A stretch of DNA of 64,000 nt, from NCBI RefSeq assembly GCF_040954835.1, contig NC_090699.1, forward strand, positions 15,121,817 through 15,185,816. Reading direction: 5' to 3'. The notes below the pieces were generated by a model. It had not been told where the DNA came from, did no database searches, and worked only from the letters and a program-made list of their open reading frames with translations. The DNA comes from Lepisosteus oculatus (taxonomy: Eukaryota > Chordata > Actinopteri > Semionotiformes > Lepisosteidae). Shown here one piece after another: positions 57,201 through 64,000 of the stretch; the stretch's first letter is position 1, and every line of letters begins with the position of its first letter. Position numbers and translations under genes: made by a program.

Positions 57201-60200
57201 TGCCAACGTCACAGCTATAGTGGACCTTGGTGAAAAGACCGTGAATAAACTGCGTCTGGTCGACAGCGGTACAGGCACGTGTTGACTGTCTGTCATTTGC
57301 ACATTACACATATCAGGGCAGTTCAGGGAGCTTTGGAGGTACAGCCCTTTATTTAACCAGATAAATCAACTGGGAATAGGTTCTCATTTCCAAAACTTTT
57401 AAAAATCACAAACTAATACAGCTTGGCCGGAGACCACTGCACTGTAAAACATACTCCACAGTAGTGGGAAGGTACTGTATGATGCCAGAGCATAATGTTT
57501 TTTTAATAATCTAGCTAGAATGCGTCTGTCATTTACCTGACTGACAGTTGGTTTGGTGACCATGTAGCCTTGTGCTTTAAATCATAGTCATGTTGAAAAG
57601 AGAAATGTATCCCGGTTTTGGGTCTGAAGGAGTTTTTCCTCTAACATTTGCCAGAACTGTGTTCCCATCAGTCTTGACAAGCTTCCCAGTCCCTGCTGAT
57701 GAAGAGCAGATCTATAATACTACTGCACCCCCATGCTTGACTGTAGGGATGGTGTTGATTGAGTCATGCACTGTGTTGAGTTTGTGCAAAATTGTGTGGC
57801 TCATTAAAGTGATTTTTTGGACCTAAATTCCTTTAGGTTTGCTACAGCAAAGGGGTTGAATTCATGTCTACTTATGCCTGGGCTGAATTCTTTTGCAAGG
57901 ACCTGAATGTCATACTGAGAGTCTAGTGGACTTTTTCAATTGAAGTGGTTCCTCCTTCTCTCTCTCTAGCTGCTGTCTTGCCATCTAGTGTTCATTGCCA
58001 TCTCTCTCCTTCTCAGTTCAATGTACTGTGGACTGTACAGTCAGCTTATTCTCCGCCTGTGTTTATACAACTCTCTCTTTGCAGGAGCTGATAAAACGAA
58101 AGATGATGGCATATACTCAGCTATGTTCCACAGCTTTAAGGGTAACGGGAGATACAGTGTAAAGTTTGAGGTGCAGGGTGTCAAGGGCGGAGTGGAGTAC
58201 CCCAAAAATGCTGTTCCAGAAAGACCTCGACATAGCAGTGGTACGAAAGACTTAGAAATACAAAGGATACATGCAAACTAAAATAAAGACACCACAATAC
58301 TCGGAATAAAACAGACACACTCTAACACACACAATACAATATGCACAAAACACACAATGAAATGCACTCTACAGTACAACATGCACAAGAACAATATGCA
58401 GAATACACTATACACACTACAATACTTGAATTATAACACACCAATAATTACAATACACACACTACAATGTGTACTCGTCAATACACACTACAAAGAGCAC
58501 AATACCATACATATACAACAATATGAACCACATACAGAAGTGTTAACCTCAACACACTTAGACATGTACACTTAAATTAACTTTCCCATTTCTCTCACTC
58601 ACGTACACACAAAATCACAGCAAGGACCTACTGCCACTTGTAACACTGTAATCTTTCTTTCTTTTAATTCATAGGTAGGATGCGTCGTAGCGCCCCCTCT
58701 CTTCGCCAGACTAGCACAGCTCTCGGCAGCTTCAGCCGCACTGCCAGTGGGGGCACAGTGACAGTGAAGGGAGTGCCAGCTGTGCTCAGGGATGACTTCC
58801 CCCCTGGAAAAGTGACCGACCTGACCGCCTCTGTGGCCAACAACACTGTCGTTCTGCAGTGGACTGCACCTGGAGATGACTACTACACTGGGACAGGTGA
58901 GAGCACAGACTGGACACCCATCACTACACTGGGACAGGTGAGAGACATAGACTGGACACCCATCACTACACTGGGACAGGTGAGAGACACAGACTGGACA
59001 CCCATCACTACACTGGGACAGGTGAGAGACACAGACTGGACACCCATCACTACACTGGGACAGGTGAGAGCACAGACTGGACACCCATCACTACACTGGG
59101 ACAGGTGAGAGACACAGACTGGACACCCATCACTACACTGGGACAGGTGAGAGACACAGACTGGACACCCATCACTACACTGGGACAGGTGAGAGCACAG
59201 ACTGGACACCCATCACTACACTGGGACAGGGGACAGGTGAGAGACACAGACTGGACACCCATCACTACACTGGGACAGGTGAGAGACACAGACTGGACAC
59301 CCATCACTACACTGGGACAGGTGAGAGCACAGACTGGACCCCCATCACTACACTGGGACAGGTGAGAGCACAGACTGGACACCCATCACTACACTGGGAC
59401 AGGTGAGAGACACAGACTGGACACCCATCACTTTACTGGGACAGGTGAGAGACACAGACTGGACACCCACCACTACACTGGGACAGGGGACAGGTGAGAG
59501 ACACAGACTGGACACCCATCACTACACTGGGACAGGGGACAGGTGAGAGACACAGACTGGACACCCATCACTACACTGGGACAGGTGAGAGACACAGACT
59601 GGACACCCATCACTACACTGGGACAGGTGAGAGCACAGACTGGACACCCATCACTACACTGGGACAGGTGAGAGCACAGACTGGACACCCATCACTACAC
59701 TGGGACAGGTGAGAGACACAGACTGGACACTCATCACTACACTGGGACAGCTGAGAGACATAGACGGGACACACATCTCTACACTGAGACAGGTAAGAGA
59801 CACAGACTGGACACCCATCACAACACCGGGACAGCTGAGAGACATACAGACTAGAACCCCAGTCCTTTTTCCAAACCCCTCTGATCTTCCTCTCCCTCTC
59901 CTCCAGTCTCCAGCTATGACATCAGAATTGGCCTCAGCCCACAGGCCCTGAGAGAGAGCTTCACTGCTGCTCTGCCCCTCAACACCTCCTCTCTGCACAG
60001 TGTTCCAGCAGGACAGACCCAGACTCTCCTCCTGCCTTTGGAGTCCTTGGCTGCCATGAACCAATCTGTGGTCTACCTCGCCCTGCGCGCCACGGATGAA
60101 GAGGGGGGCACCTCTGAGATCTCCAGCATCACCCAGTTGTCCACATACGAGGCCCTCTCCCAGGCTCCTGCTGGATCTGATCCATCACGCTGCTGGTTGT

Positions 60201-60223
60201 ACCTCTGGATCTGCTGGATCTGA
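42121..60223 (+). CDS. clca1-like: CLCA1-like calcium-activated chloride channel regulator, copy C (14 exons, 879 aa)
   Basis: Fourteen exons with the same phases as copy A sum to 2640 coding bases. Only exons 12 (three codons shorter) and 14 (shorter, altered end) differ in length. Parts: signal peptide; CLCA N-terminal domain with YTWAI in place of the HEXXH protease motif (154-158); VWA with DTSGS (307-311); beta-rich domain; RMRR-S at 702-706; FN3-like domain. The C-terminus ends PSRCWLYLWICWI: a frameshift relative to copy A replaces its long hydrophobic tail, so GPI anchoring is doubtful and the product may be secreted. Exons 7, 8, 13 and the first part of 14 are almost identical to copy A, others much less so. 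No internal stop is seen. Confidence 0.92.
42268..45389. other. Copy C intron 1
   Basis: 3.1 kb. It holds an old fish-type repeat at about 44340-44760 and an LTR-like patch at 44160-44320. A 140-codon open frame at 43260-43682 has no recognisable domain and no support. The remainder is AT-rich. Confidence 0.5.
44340..44760. repeat. Old fish-type interspersed repeat
   Basis: TTTTAAGTTTAGATTTGAAG, then GGAGCCAGATTGTTCGGTAACC. Related in style to 8010-8400 in copy A intron 1. Class not determined. Confidence 0.35.
45390..45533 (+). CDS. clca1-like: Copy C exon 2
   Basis: 48 codons, phase 0 to 0: EMFTEASPYLF, ILIPTTWKEN. Nine residues differ from copy A. Confidence 0.92.
45534..46394. other. 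Copy C intron 2
   Basis: 860 bp, no exon. The last part (46260-46390) parallels copy A 11045-11169 with a fragment of tRNA-SINE-like sequence. Confidence 0.45.
46395..46548 (+). CDS. clca1-like: Copy C exon 3
   Basis: 154 bases, phase 0 to 1: VQVADPFCDKS, GYCGKEGKHIHLTP, MYGPR. Ten residues differ from copy A. Confidence 0.92.
46595..46935 (-). mobile_element. tRNA-derived SINE, minus orientation, in intron 3
   Basis: Runs from TTCAACTCAAGGTCGTGG through CATTGGAAGGGCACACACAG to CTTGAACTGAACCCAGGACC and CACTACTGTGCCACC. Absent from copy A intron 3, so inserted after the duplication. Confidence 0.65.
47032..47803 (+). mobile_element. Internally deleted Tc1-like transposon with TA target duplication
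   Basis: 772 bp with inverted ends CTGATGGAAAAAAGAAACAC and (reversed) CTGATGGAAAAAAGAAACGC, flanked by TA on each side. 47305-47682 encodes the transposase DNA-binding half: SPEARERVIGMLQAGVSRAS, VARHYGVS and TVSRLQRRFQQTGRTDR (paired-type helix-turn-helix), then STAAETASKHNVCISDRTVR. A short piece of the catalytic domain (HADGRARVWRR-like) follows, and then the right end; most of DDE is deleted. Confidence 0.85.
47305..47682 (+). pseudogene. Tc1-like transposase, N-terminal DNA-binding part
   Basis: 125 codons open from a plausible ATG. Two helix-turn-helix modules are seen, but the catalytic DDE domain is deleted. It could at most bind the transposon ends. Confidence 0.75.
47804..48263. 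other. Copy C intron 3, middle part
   Basis: No exon or clear repeat between the Tc1-like element and the next SINE. Confidence 0.4.
48264..48608 (+). mobile_element. tRNA-derived SINE, best-preserved copy
   Basis: Head GGGGCAGCACAGTGGTGCAG-TGG (box A like TGGTGCAGTGG) and GGTTCAATTCC (box B), then the body (TTTCCTCCCACAGTCCAAAC, CCCTGTGATGAACCAGC) and tail (CCCTGAATTGAATGAAG, GAAAATGGATAGG). Pol III promoter elements are seen directly. Confidence 0.75.
48716..48824 (+). CDS. clca1-like: Copy C exon 4: degenerate metalloprotease motif
   Basis: 109 bases, phase 1 to 2: GRVLVYTWAILRWGVFSEF. HEWAH is YTWAI, and FDE is FSE. Confidence 0.92.
48994..49153 (+). CDS. clca1-like: Copy C exon 5
   Basis: 160 bases, phase 2 to 0: CSKNIRGSIKNRYSKRDC to SIMYQPSIPQ. 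Twenty of 53 residues differ from copy A, the most diverged small exon. Donor CACAG|GTGAGCTCC. Confidence 0.9.
49143..49490 (+). repeat. Intron 5 donor-containing tandem repeat, copy C
   Basis: About seven imperfect units of 50-57 bp, each with a CACAGGTGAGCTCCTGTAGA-like block (donor) and GATACTGCTCCTCACAC with GCCTCAGTCA. At least two later units keep a full CAG-GTGAG donor (about 49307 and 49447). Confidence 0.8.
49491..49880. other. Copy C intron 5, 3' part
   Basis: No recognised repeat. It ends with a T-rich tract before exon 6, as in copy A, but without the SINE that copy A has. Confidence 0.45.
49881..50108 (+). CDS. clca1-like: Copy C exon 6: start of VWA domain
   Basis: 76 codons, phase 0 to 0: VTEFCDDSTHNF to VVCLVLDTSGSMKD. 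MIDAS intact. All differences from copy A lie outside the central block NN(A/P)PMTADPPSPTF to DTSGSM. Confidence 0.94.
50414..50638 (+). CDS. clca1-like: Copy C exon 7: VWA core
   Basis: 75 codons. Six residues differ from copy A (L/V, NYAR/GSAQ, I/V, F/L). The upstream polypyrimidine tract is also near-identical (TTTTCCCTCTTCCAG). Confidence 0.94.
51012..51400. mobile_element. Two tRNA-derived SINE pieces joined head to head
   Basis: 51018-51215 is the SINE in plus orientation (GGTGGCACAGTGGTGCAGTG, ATTCTGGTAGGTTAATTGTC, GTGAGTGTGTCTGTG). From about 51222 it continues in minus orientation (GGCTGGATTCACCCTGGGTG, CACCAGTCCATCAGAGGGCA, GAAACCATGCAAACTTCACA). The junction falls within the homologous body. 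Confidence 0.6.
51785..52107. mobile_element. LTR-type element with perfect 5-bp target duplication
   Basis: 323 bp with ends TGTCACG and CGTGACA. CAGTT occurs at 51780-51784 and 52108-52112, an exact 5-bp duplication. The ends resemble those of the solo LTRs at 1600 and 24630, but the body differs, so it is a related family. Confidence 0.7.
53312..53489 (+). CDS. clca1-like: Copy C exon 8: VWA, TDGED
   Basis: 178 bases, phase 0 to 1. Differs from copy A in two residues (FATGTG for FAKETG). About 80 intron bases before it are also almost identical to copy A. Confidence 0.94.
53490..54136. other. Copy C intron 8
   Basis: 650 bp, no SINE (copy A has one here). The end is homologous to copy A before exon 9 (AAATCCATTGTGAT). 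Confidence 0.5.
54137..54243 (+). CDS. clca1-like: Copy C exon 9
   Basis: 107 bases, phase 1 to 0: GKSFSANDKLDSNALMDAFS. Closer to human CLCA1 (NGLIDAFG) than copy A is at this point. Confidence 0.9.
54244..54779. other. Copy C intron 9, 5' part shared with copy A
   Basis: 54250-54490 aligns with 17450-17700 of copy A. The open frames in both are not conserved as protein and are unlikely to be coding. Confidence 0.45.
54780..55460. repeat. Purine-rich imperfect minisatellite in intron 9
   Basis: About 680 bp of almost pure GA-rich strand made of variants of GCAGATCAGACAGAGGA and GAAGAGGGAACAGG, period roughly 35-60 bp. Copy A has no such block in this intron, so it arose or expanded in copy C. 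Confidence 0.8.
55836..56057 (+). CDS. clca1-like: Copy C exon 10
   Basis: 74 codons, phase 0 to 0: PVDSTVGKNTVLAFTWE (family VDSTVGKDTL). Twelve residues differ from copy A. Confidence 0.93.
56058..57003. other. Copy C intron 10
   Basis: 945 bp, no recognised repeat. In copy A this intron is 2.2 kb because of SINEs. Confidence 0.5.
57004..57274 (+). CDS. clca1-like: Copy C exon 11, with GC donor
   Basis: 271 bases, the same length as copy A. Ends ACAG|GCACGT, a GC donor at the same place. YKIVNTHSSPQTFTL and LRLVDSGTG. As in copy A, the GT four bases on would shift the frame. Confidence 0.88.
57590..57910 (-). pseudogene. Tc1-like transposase fragment in intron 11, minus orientation
   Basis: The minus strand reads INTIPTVKHGGAVVL, a stop, then SSAGTGKLVKTDG: the Tc1 core TVKHGGGS(V/I)M-WGCFS..GTG.L. 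The Tc1 terminal sequence (GAATTCTTTTGCAAGG) is near 57885. Copy A keeps only the terminal part at about 21485. Confidence 0.65.
58085..58240 (+). CDS. clca1-like: Copy C exon 12
   Basis: 156 bases, phase 1 to 1: GADKTKDDGIYS, NGRYSVKFEV (closer to human NGRYSVKV than copy A). Three codons fewer than copy A around KGGVEYPKN. Confidence 0.92.
58241..58674. other. Copy C intron 12
   Basis: CA-rich low-complexity sequence (ACACTACAATAC-type) fills most of it. The last 34 bases are identical to copy A. Confidence 0.6.
58675..58896 (+). CDS. clca1-like: Copy C exon 13: RMRR-S site and start of FN3-like domain
   Basis: 222 bases. Two residue changes from copy A. GRMRRSAPS at its start, FPPGKVTDL and VVLQWTAPGDDY following. 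The exon end is part of the downstream repeat unit, as in copy A. Confidence 0.94.
58883..59860 (+). repeat. Intron 13 minisatellite carrying the 5' splice site, copy C
   Basis: About 23 units of 41 or 42 bp, mixing GTGAGAGCACAG and GTGAGAGACACAG types, some with an extra GGACAGG. Most units offer a CAG|GTGAGAG donor identical to the real one at 58896/58897. The last few units degrade (CAG-CTGAGAG, CAG-GTAAGAG). Confidence 0.93.
59907..60223 (+). CDS. clca1-like: Copy C exon 14: FN3-like end, altered C-terminus
   Basis: Nearly identical to copy A up to STITQ/SSITQ. A deletion and a shifted frame then give QAPAGSDPSRCWLYLWICWI and stop at 60221-60223. The bases CTGCTGGATCTGAGTATC of the copy A tail are present but read one frame off. 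Confidence 0.88.
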
Positions 60224-60891
60224 GTATCCGAAATGCATATGGGATCTTATATAACCCTGTGATGTACAGTAACAGTATCATGCTACTGCCCTTGCTTTAA
60301 AGTACTCAGGTTAAAATCTGGAGTATTATTATAGTCACTCTCTGCAGACTGGAAAAAAATTGACATTAGGCTGGTGAAAAGTGATATTTTTATCTGTTTG
60401 AAACTCAGTTTCCAAAACCCTTAATTTTATCAGTTGTAGGTAGTTTTCAGGCCAAATAATGGATTCAGAAGCACTTGGCAGTATGTAACCTGTAAGCTTC
60501 CAGATAGAGTACCGATGAGTCTGTTTTCAGATTATTTGCTATATCTCTAATCATGTTTGCAATGTGGTTGTTTGGATTTCTAAAGGACTGGGGTTAATTG
60601 AACAACTGGATGCGTTCTGGTGAACGCAGTCCTGCTACACAGATGATTTCATCTTTTAGTGTCATCTTGAACTCTGTCACCTTCGATTTTGTGAGAAAAG
60701 AGTTTGGTTCGTTTTTTTTTTTCTGTTCTTCACAGGGAATTAATGTTTTCTTTAAAGTCTCTATGTGCCAATCCTTCTCATTCAAACTGTAATTTGGGGT
60801 TAAGAGTGGTTCACTGGGTTAAGATTGATTGTGCTGACTGGTGTTTTCAGTTTAGCAAGAAATGGTTTGACTCCTTATGCGTCTAAATAAA
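60224..60891 (+). terminator. Copy C 3' UTR and polyadenylation signal
   Basis: AATAAA at 60886-60891 in GTCTAAATAAAATACTCC matches the signal after copy A. The intervening sequence is alignable with 23901-24410 but has an insertion. Confidence 0.6.
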
Positions 60892-60949
60892 ATACTCCTA
60901 CTGTATGTGTGCATGTTTGACTGCGCAATTATCTAGTTCTTCCATACAT

Positions 60950-61240
60950 TAATTGTTTAACTGCTTTATCCAGTACAGGCTGGTGGGGGAGCTGTAGCCA
61001 GGAAACAACAGACACAAGGCATGTTACATGACACAAACACACTCACACTAGGCCAGTGATACCAGAAGCCAGATAACCTATGAGCATGTTATGGGATTTG
61101 GGAAGAAAACAGAGCACCCAGATGAAATGAGAAGAATACACAAGTTCCACACAGATGAATGACTATATGATGACCATATGAATTGAGCCTAGAGCCCCAG
61201 CACCATAAGGCAGCAATACCTGCTGTGCCACCTTGTCACA
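60950..61240 (-). mobile_element. tRNA-derived SINE, minus orientation
   Basis: ACTGCTTTATCCAGTACAGG to GAATTGAGCCTAGAGCCCC and CCTGCTGTGCCACC. Diverged. Confidence 0.55.
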
Positions 61241-62057
61241 CTTACTGTATCTAGAAAAGGCTAGGGTTAGGGTCAGAACTAGTTTTTTACTACAGGTGCT
61301 GGATTTTGGGTCCCAGGTGAACTTTAGGACGAGTGACAATTTGTTCCTTTTTTCTGAGACTTTTGGCTGATTGTATTGTACATTGCACTATTCAGGAATT
61401 GTATTCCAAAACAGAGTCAATGAAAACTTGTATGAAAACCTGTCATACTCTAATATTCTCATTTAATGTGCAACTAGACGTATAACTGGAGTCATCATAT
61501 AATGGTAATTGTAACCCAAACTTTACACTGCCAGGAAATACACACTCATATAAATACCATTTTGGCAGCACTTTTTCAGCTGATTGGAAATGTGCTTCAA
61601 GACGATACAGTAAAGAATAAAAGAAGAAAAATTCCCAAGAGCTTTTTTCATGGGTGATTGTTACAGAATCCAAATTTTTGTTTTGAGAAACAGATACAAA
61701 CACGCTGACAGTAGAGCTTCAGAGACACACTGCGGAATTGCTCTGTTGAAACATCGGCTAGGCTTGGGGTTAGCATTCCCACACTAATTGGACATTTGTT
61801 TCACTCAGTGCTGGATTGTGTGTTCCAAGTGCACTTTAGAACAAGTGGTAATTTGCTCCTTTATTCAACTTTTTTTTTTCTGAGAATGTCGGCTGCTTAT
61901 ATTGTATATTGCACCGTTCAGTACTTGAGTCAGACAAAAAAGTTGAAAGAAAATCTTTCCTACAGTGTTAACTCTCTTAATTGAATTTAGTAATTTAACT
62001 TGATGTATAAATGTACTCAACCTTTAGTGGTTCTTGTATCCCAAACCCTACACTTTA

Positions 62058-62640
62058 TGCCAGCAGCCATATCACCCTGCAACTCACAACTGGCAACCCA
62101 CTGAAGCTCAGCAGGTGTGAGCCTGGTCAGTACCTGGATGGGAGACCTCCTGGGAAAAACTAAGGTTGCTGCTGGAAGAGGTGTTAGTGGGGCCAGCAGG
62201 GGGCGCTCACCCTGCGGTCCATGTGGGTCCTAATGCCCCAGTATAGTGACGGGGACACTGTACTGTAAACAGGCGCCGTCCTTCGGATGAGATGTAAAAC
62301 TGAGGTCCTGACTCTCTGTGGTCATTAAAAATCCCAGGGTGTTTCTCGAAAAGAGTAGGGGTGTAACCCCGGCGTCCTGGCCAAATTTCCCATTGGCCCT
62401 TACCAATCATGGCTTCCTAATAATCCCCCTCTATGAATTGGCTACATTACTCTGCTCTCCTCCCCACTGATATCTGATGTGTGGTGAGTGTTCTGGCGCA
62501 CTATGGCTGCCGTCGCATCATCCAGGTGGATGCTGCACATTGGTGGTGGTGGAGGGGAGTCCCCATTACCTGTAAAAGCGCTTTGAGTGGAGTGGCCAGA
62601 AAAGCGCTATATAAGTGTAAGCAATTATTATTATTATTGG
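62058..62640 (+). mobile_element. 5S rRNA-derived SINE, full length
   Basis: The head matches 5S rRNA: CAGCCATATCACCCTG, AAGCTCAGCAGG (box A region), CCTGGTCAGTACCTGGATGG and GAGACCTCCTGGG (intermediate element and box C). The body has CCGTCCTTCGGATGAGATG and GGGGTGTAACCCCGGC; the tail has AAAGCGCTATATAAGTGTAA then ATT repeats, the tail shared with fish L2-type LINEs that mobilise such SINEs. SINE3-type element. Confidence 0.88.
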
Positions 62641-63361
62641 CCTCAAATCCATGCTCATTTAAATACCAATGTTACAGCATTTTTTCAGCAGACTGAAAAT
62701 TTGCCAAATTAAGATACACGATTGAAGAAGCTTTTTTCAATGGTTTTCACTATTTTAGATTCCTATTTTTTAGTTTGAAGGACACATTCAAATCTGATGA
62801 CTGGAGAGCTTCAGAGAATCACTGCAGAATTACTCTGTTGAAACCCCAGCTAGGATTAGGGTTAGCATTCCCACACTACTGGGACATTTTTTACACTTCC
62901 TGGATTTTGGGTCTCAAGTGAACTTTGCATTCAAGCTGGCATTCAAACAACACAAAGACAATTTTTATGCTAAGAACCGGATTTTGGGGCCCAAGACAGC
63001 TTTAGGACGAGTGTTTTTTTGGTCCTTTCTAAAAAAAATTATTTGGGAAACTCCAGGCTTCCTGGATGGTGCGGTGTACCATTCGGAAATTGTTGCAAAA
63101 CAGTCCGTTAGATCAAAAGGAGGAAAAAACATTACCGAATCGAACAAATTTGGAACATCTTTTCTCAACGGCTACAATTGTTTCTCACTGATACAGTTTG
63201 CTTTGGGGAATATATCAAAATCCGATGATTGGAAGGCTTCATAGAAAGATTGCGAAATGGCTCAGTTGGCACCCCAGCTAGGGTTAGGGTTAGCACTCAC
63301 GCACTACTTACACGGTTTTTAAGCTCAGGACTGCATTATGGGCCCAAATCAAGTTTAGGAC

Positions 63362-63788
63362 AATAATAATAATAATAATAATTGCTAACACTTATATAGC
63401 GCTTTTCTGGACACTCCACTCAAAGCGCTTTACAGGTAATGGGGACTCCCCTCGACCACCACCAATGTGCAGCATCCACCTGGATGATGCGACGGCAGCC
63501 ATAGTGCGCCAGAACGCTCACCACACATCAGCTATCAGTGGGGAGGAGAGCAGAGTAATGTAGCCAATTCATAGAGGGGGATTATTAGGAGGCCATGATT
63601 AGTAAGGGCCAATTGGAAGTTTGGCCAGGACACCGGGGTTACACCCCTACTCTTTTCGAGAAGCGCCCTGGGATTTTTAATGACCACAGAGAGTCAGGAC
63701 CTCGGTTTTACGTCTCATCCGAAGGACGGCGCCTGTTTACAGTATAGTGTCCCCGTCACTATACTGGGGCATTAGGACCCACATGGAC
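63362..63788 (-). mobile_element. 5S-type SINE, minus orientation, head missing
   Basis: AATAATAATAATAATTGCTAAC, then TATATAGCGCTTTTCTGG and the reversed body up to ATGGGTCC-like end. Very similar to 62205-62640, opposite orientation. It is inserted in another unit of the tandem repeat. Confidence 0.85.
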
Positions 63789-64000
63789 CGCGGACAAGTG
63801 ATTCCGTGCTCCTATCTGAATTTTGTTTTTCCGGAAACTCTCTGGGGCCTGGATGGCCAGTGCACCGCTGGTAAATTTCAACCAAAACTGATTCGGTCGG
63901 ATCAAAATTTGAAACCAAGCATTATTGAATGCCATTCACTTGCAAGAGATTTGATCAATGGTTTTGATTTTATGCCATTCATACCTTTAGGTTTGGGGCA

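Larger units (their letters stand above)
61250..64000 (+). repeat. Complex tandem repeat, unit about 500 bp, with TTAGGG-like motifs
   Basis: The block GCTAGG-(A/G)TTAGGGTTAGCA, followed by CACTA, GGACATTT, CTGGATT-TTGGGTC and (A/C)AACTTTAGGA, recurs at about 61258, 61755, 62848 and 63272. Each is preceded by GCTTCA-AGA and AATTGCTCTGTTGAAAC-like text. Spacing is about 500 bp once the SINE at 62058-62640 is removed; the last interval is about 425 bp. Two SINEs are inserted into different units. The array runs off the window end. Confidence 0.65.

Noticed and set aside
58599..60064. Several minus-strand frames with CSDGCPVC repeats, and plus-strand frames with DWTPITTLGQ repeats
   Set aside because: Products of the 41/42-bp intron 13 repeat. 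Plus-strand extension of exon 13 hits a stop or loses the frame of exon 14.
62058..62180. 5S rRNA gene
   Set aside because: The homology is only the SINE head, with substitutions and a fused SINE body; not a functional 5S gene.
62850..63290. Interstitial telomere
   Set aside because: Only two adjacent TTAGGG-like units per monomer; they belong to the 500-bp repeat.

Overview
The window is vertebrate nuclear DNA, most likely from a ray-finned fish. Genes have many short exons with GT-AG introns. Introns and flanks are filled with fish-type repeats: Tc1-like elements, an L2/CR1-group LINE, a 5S rRNA-derived SINE, tRNA-derived SINEs, LTR elements, a Penelope-like GIY-YIG fragment and AAT microsatellites. 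The species cannot be named from this sequence alone.

The only host genes I can support are a head-to-tail, plus-strand cluster of CLCA (calcium-activated chloride channel regulator) genes. Copy A (4902-23900) has 14 exons joining in frame to 894 residues. Copy B (27653-34450) is a relic keeping only exons 1, 4 and 5. Copy C (42121-60223) has 14 exons joining to 879 residues. Each starts with a signal peptide behind a conserved TATA-like proximal promoter. The predicted products have the CLCA N-terminal domain, a VWA domain with an intact MIDAS (DTSGS), a beta-rich middle and an FN3-like C-terminal domain.

The cluster is unusual. All three copies lack the HEXXH zinc-protease motif by which CLCA proteins cleave themselves (Y-S/T-W-A-V/I instead). 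A and C have an RMRR-S furin-type motif close to where family members are cleaved. Introns 5 and 13 carry minisatellites whose repeat unit includes the exon's own 3' end and 5' splice site, giving about 13 and 23 copies of the intron 13 donor in A and C. Intron 11 uses a GC donor in both genes. Exons 7-8 and 13-14 are nearly identical between A and C while the rest differ by roughly 14-40 percent of residues, which suggests gene conversion. The C-terminal hydrophobic (GPI-type) tail of A is frame-shifted in C.

Layout: 1-2550 endogenous retrovirus remnant with a nested solo LTR; 3010-3430 Tc1 fragment; 3801-4350 fold-back element with tRNA-like arms; 4400-24410 copy A; 24450-27300 LTR and gag fragments; 27300-34850 copy B relic with insertions; 34885-41136 nested mobile elements (LINE, 670-bp repeat, Penelope/hAT, Tc1); 41680-60891 copy C; 60940-64000 SINEs and a roughly 500-bp tandem repeat containing TTAGGG-like motifs.
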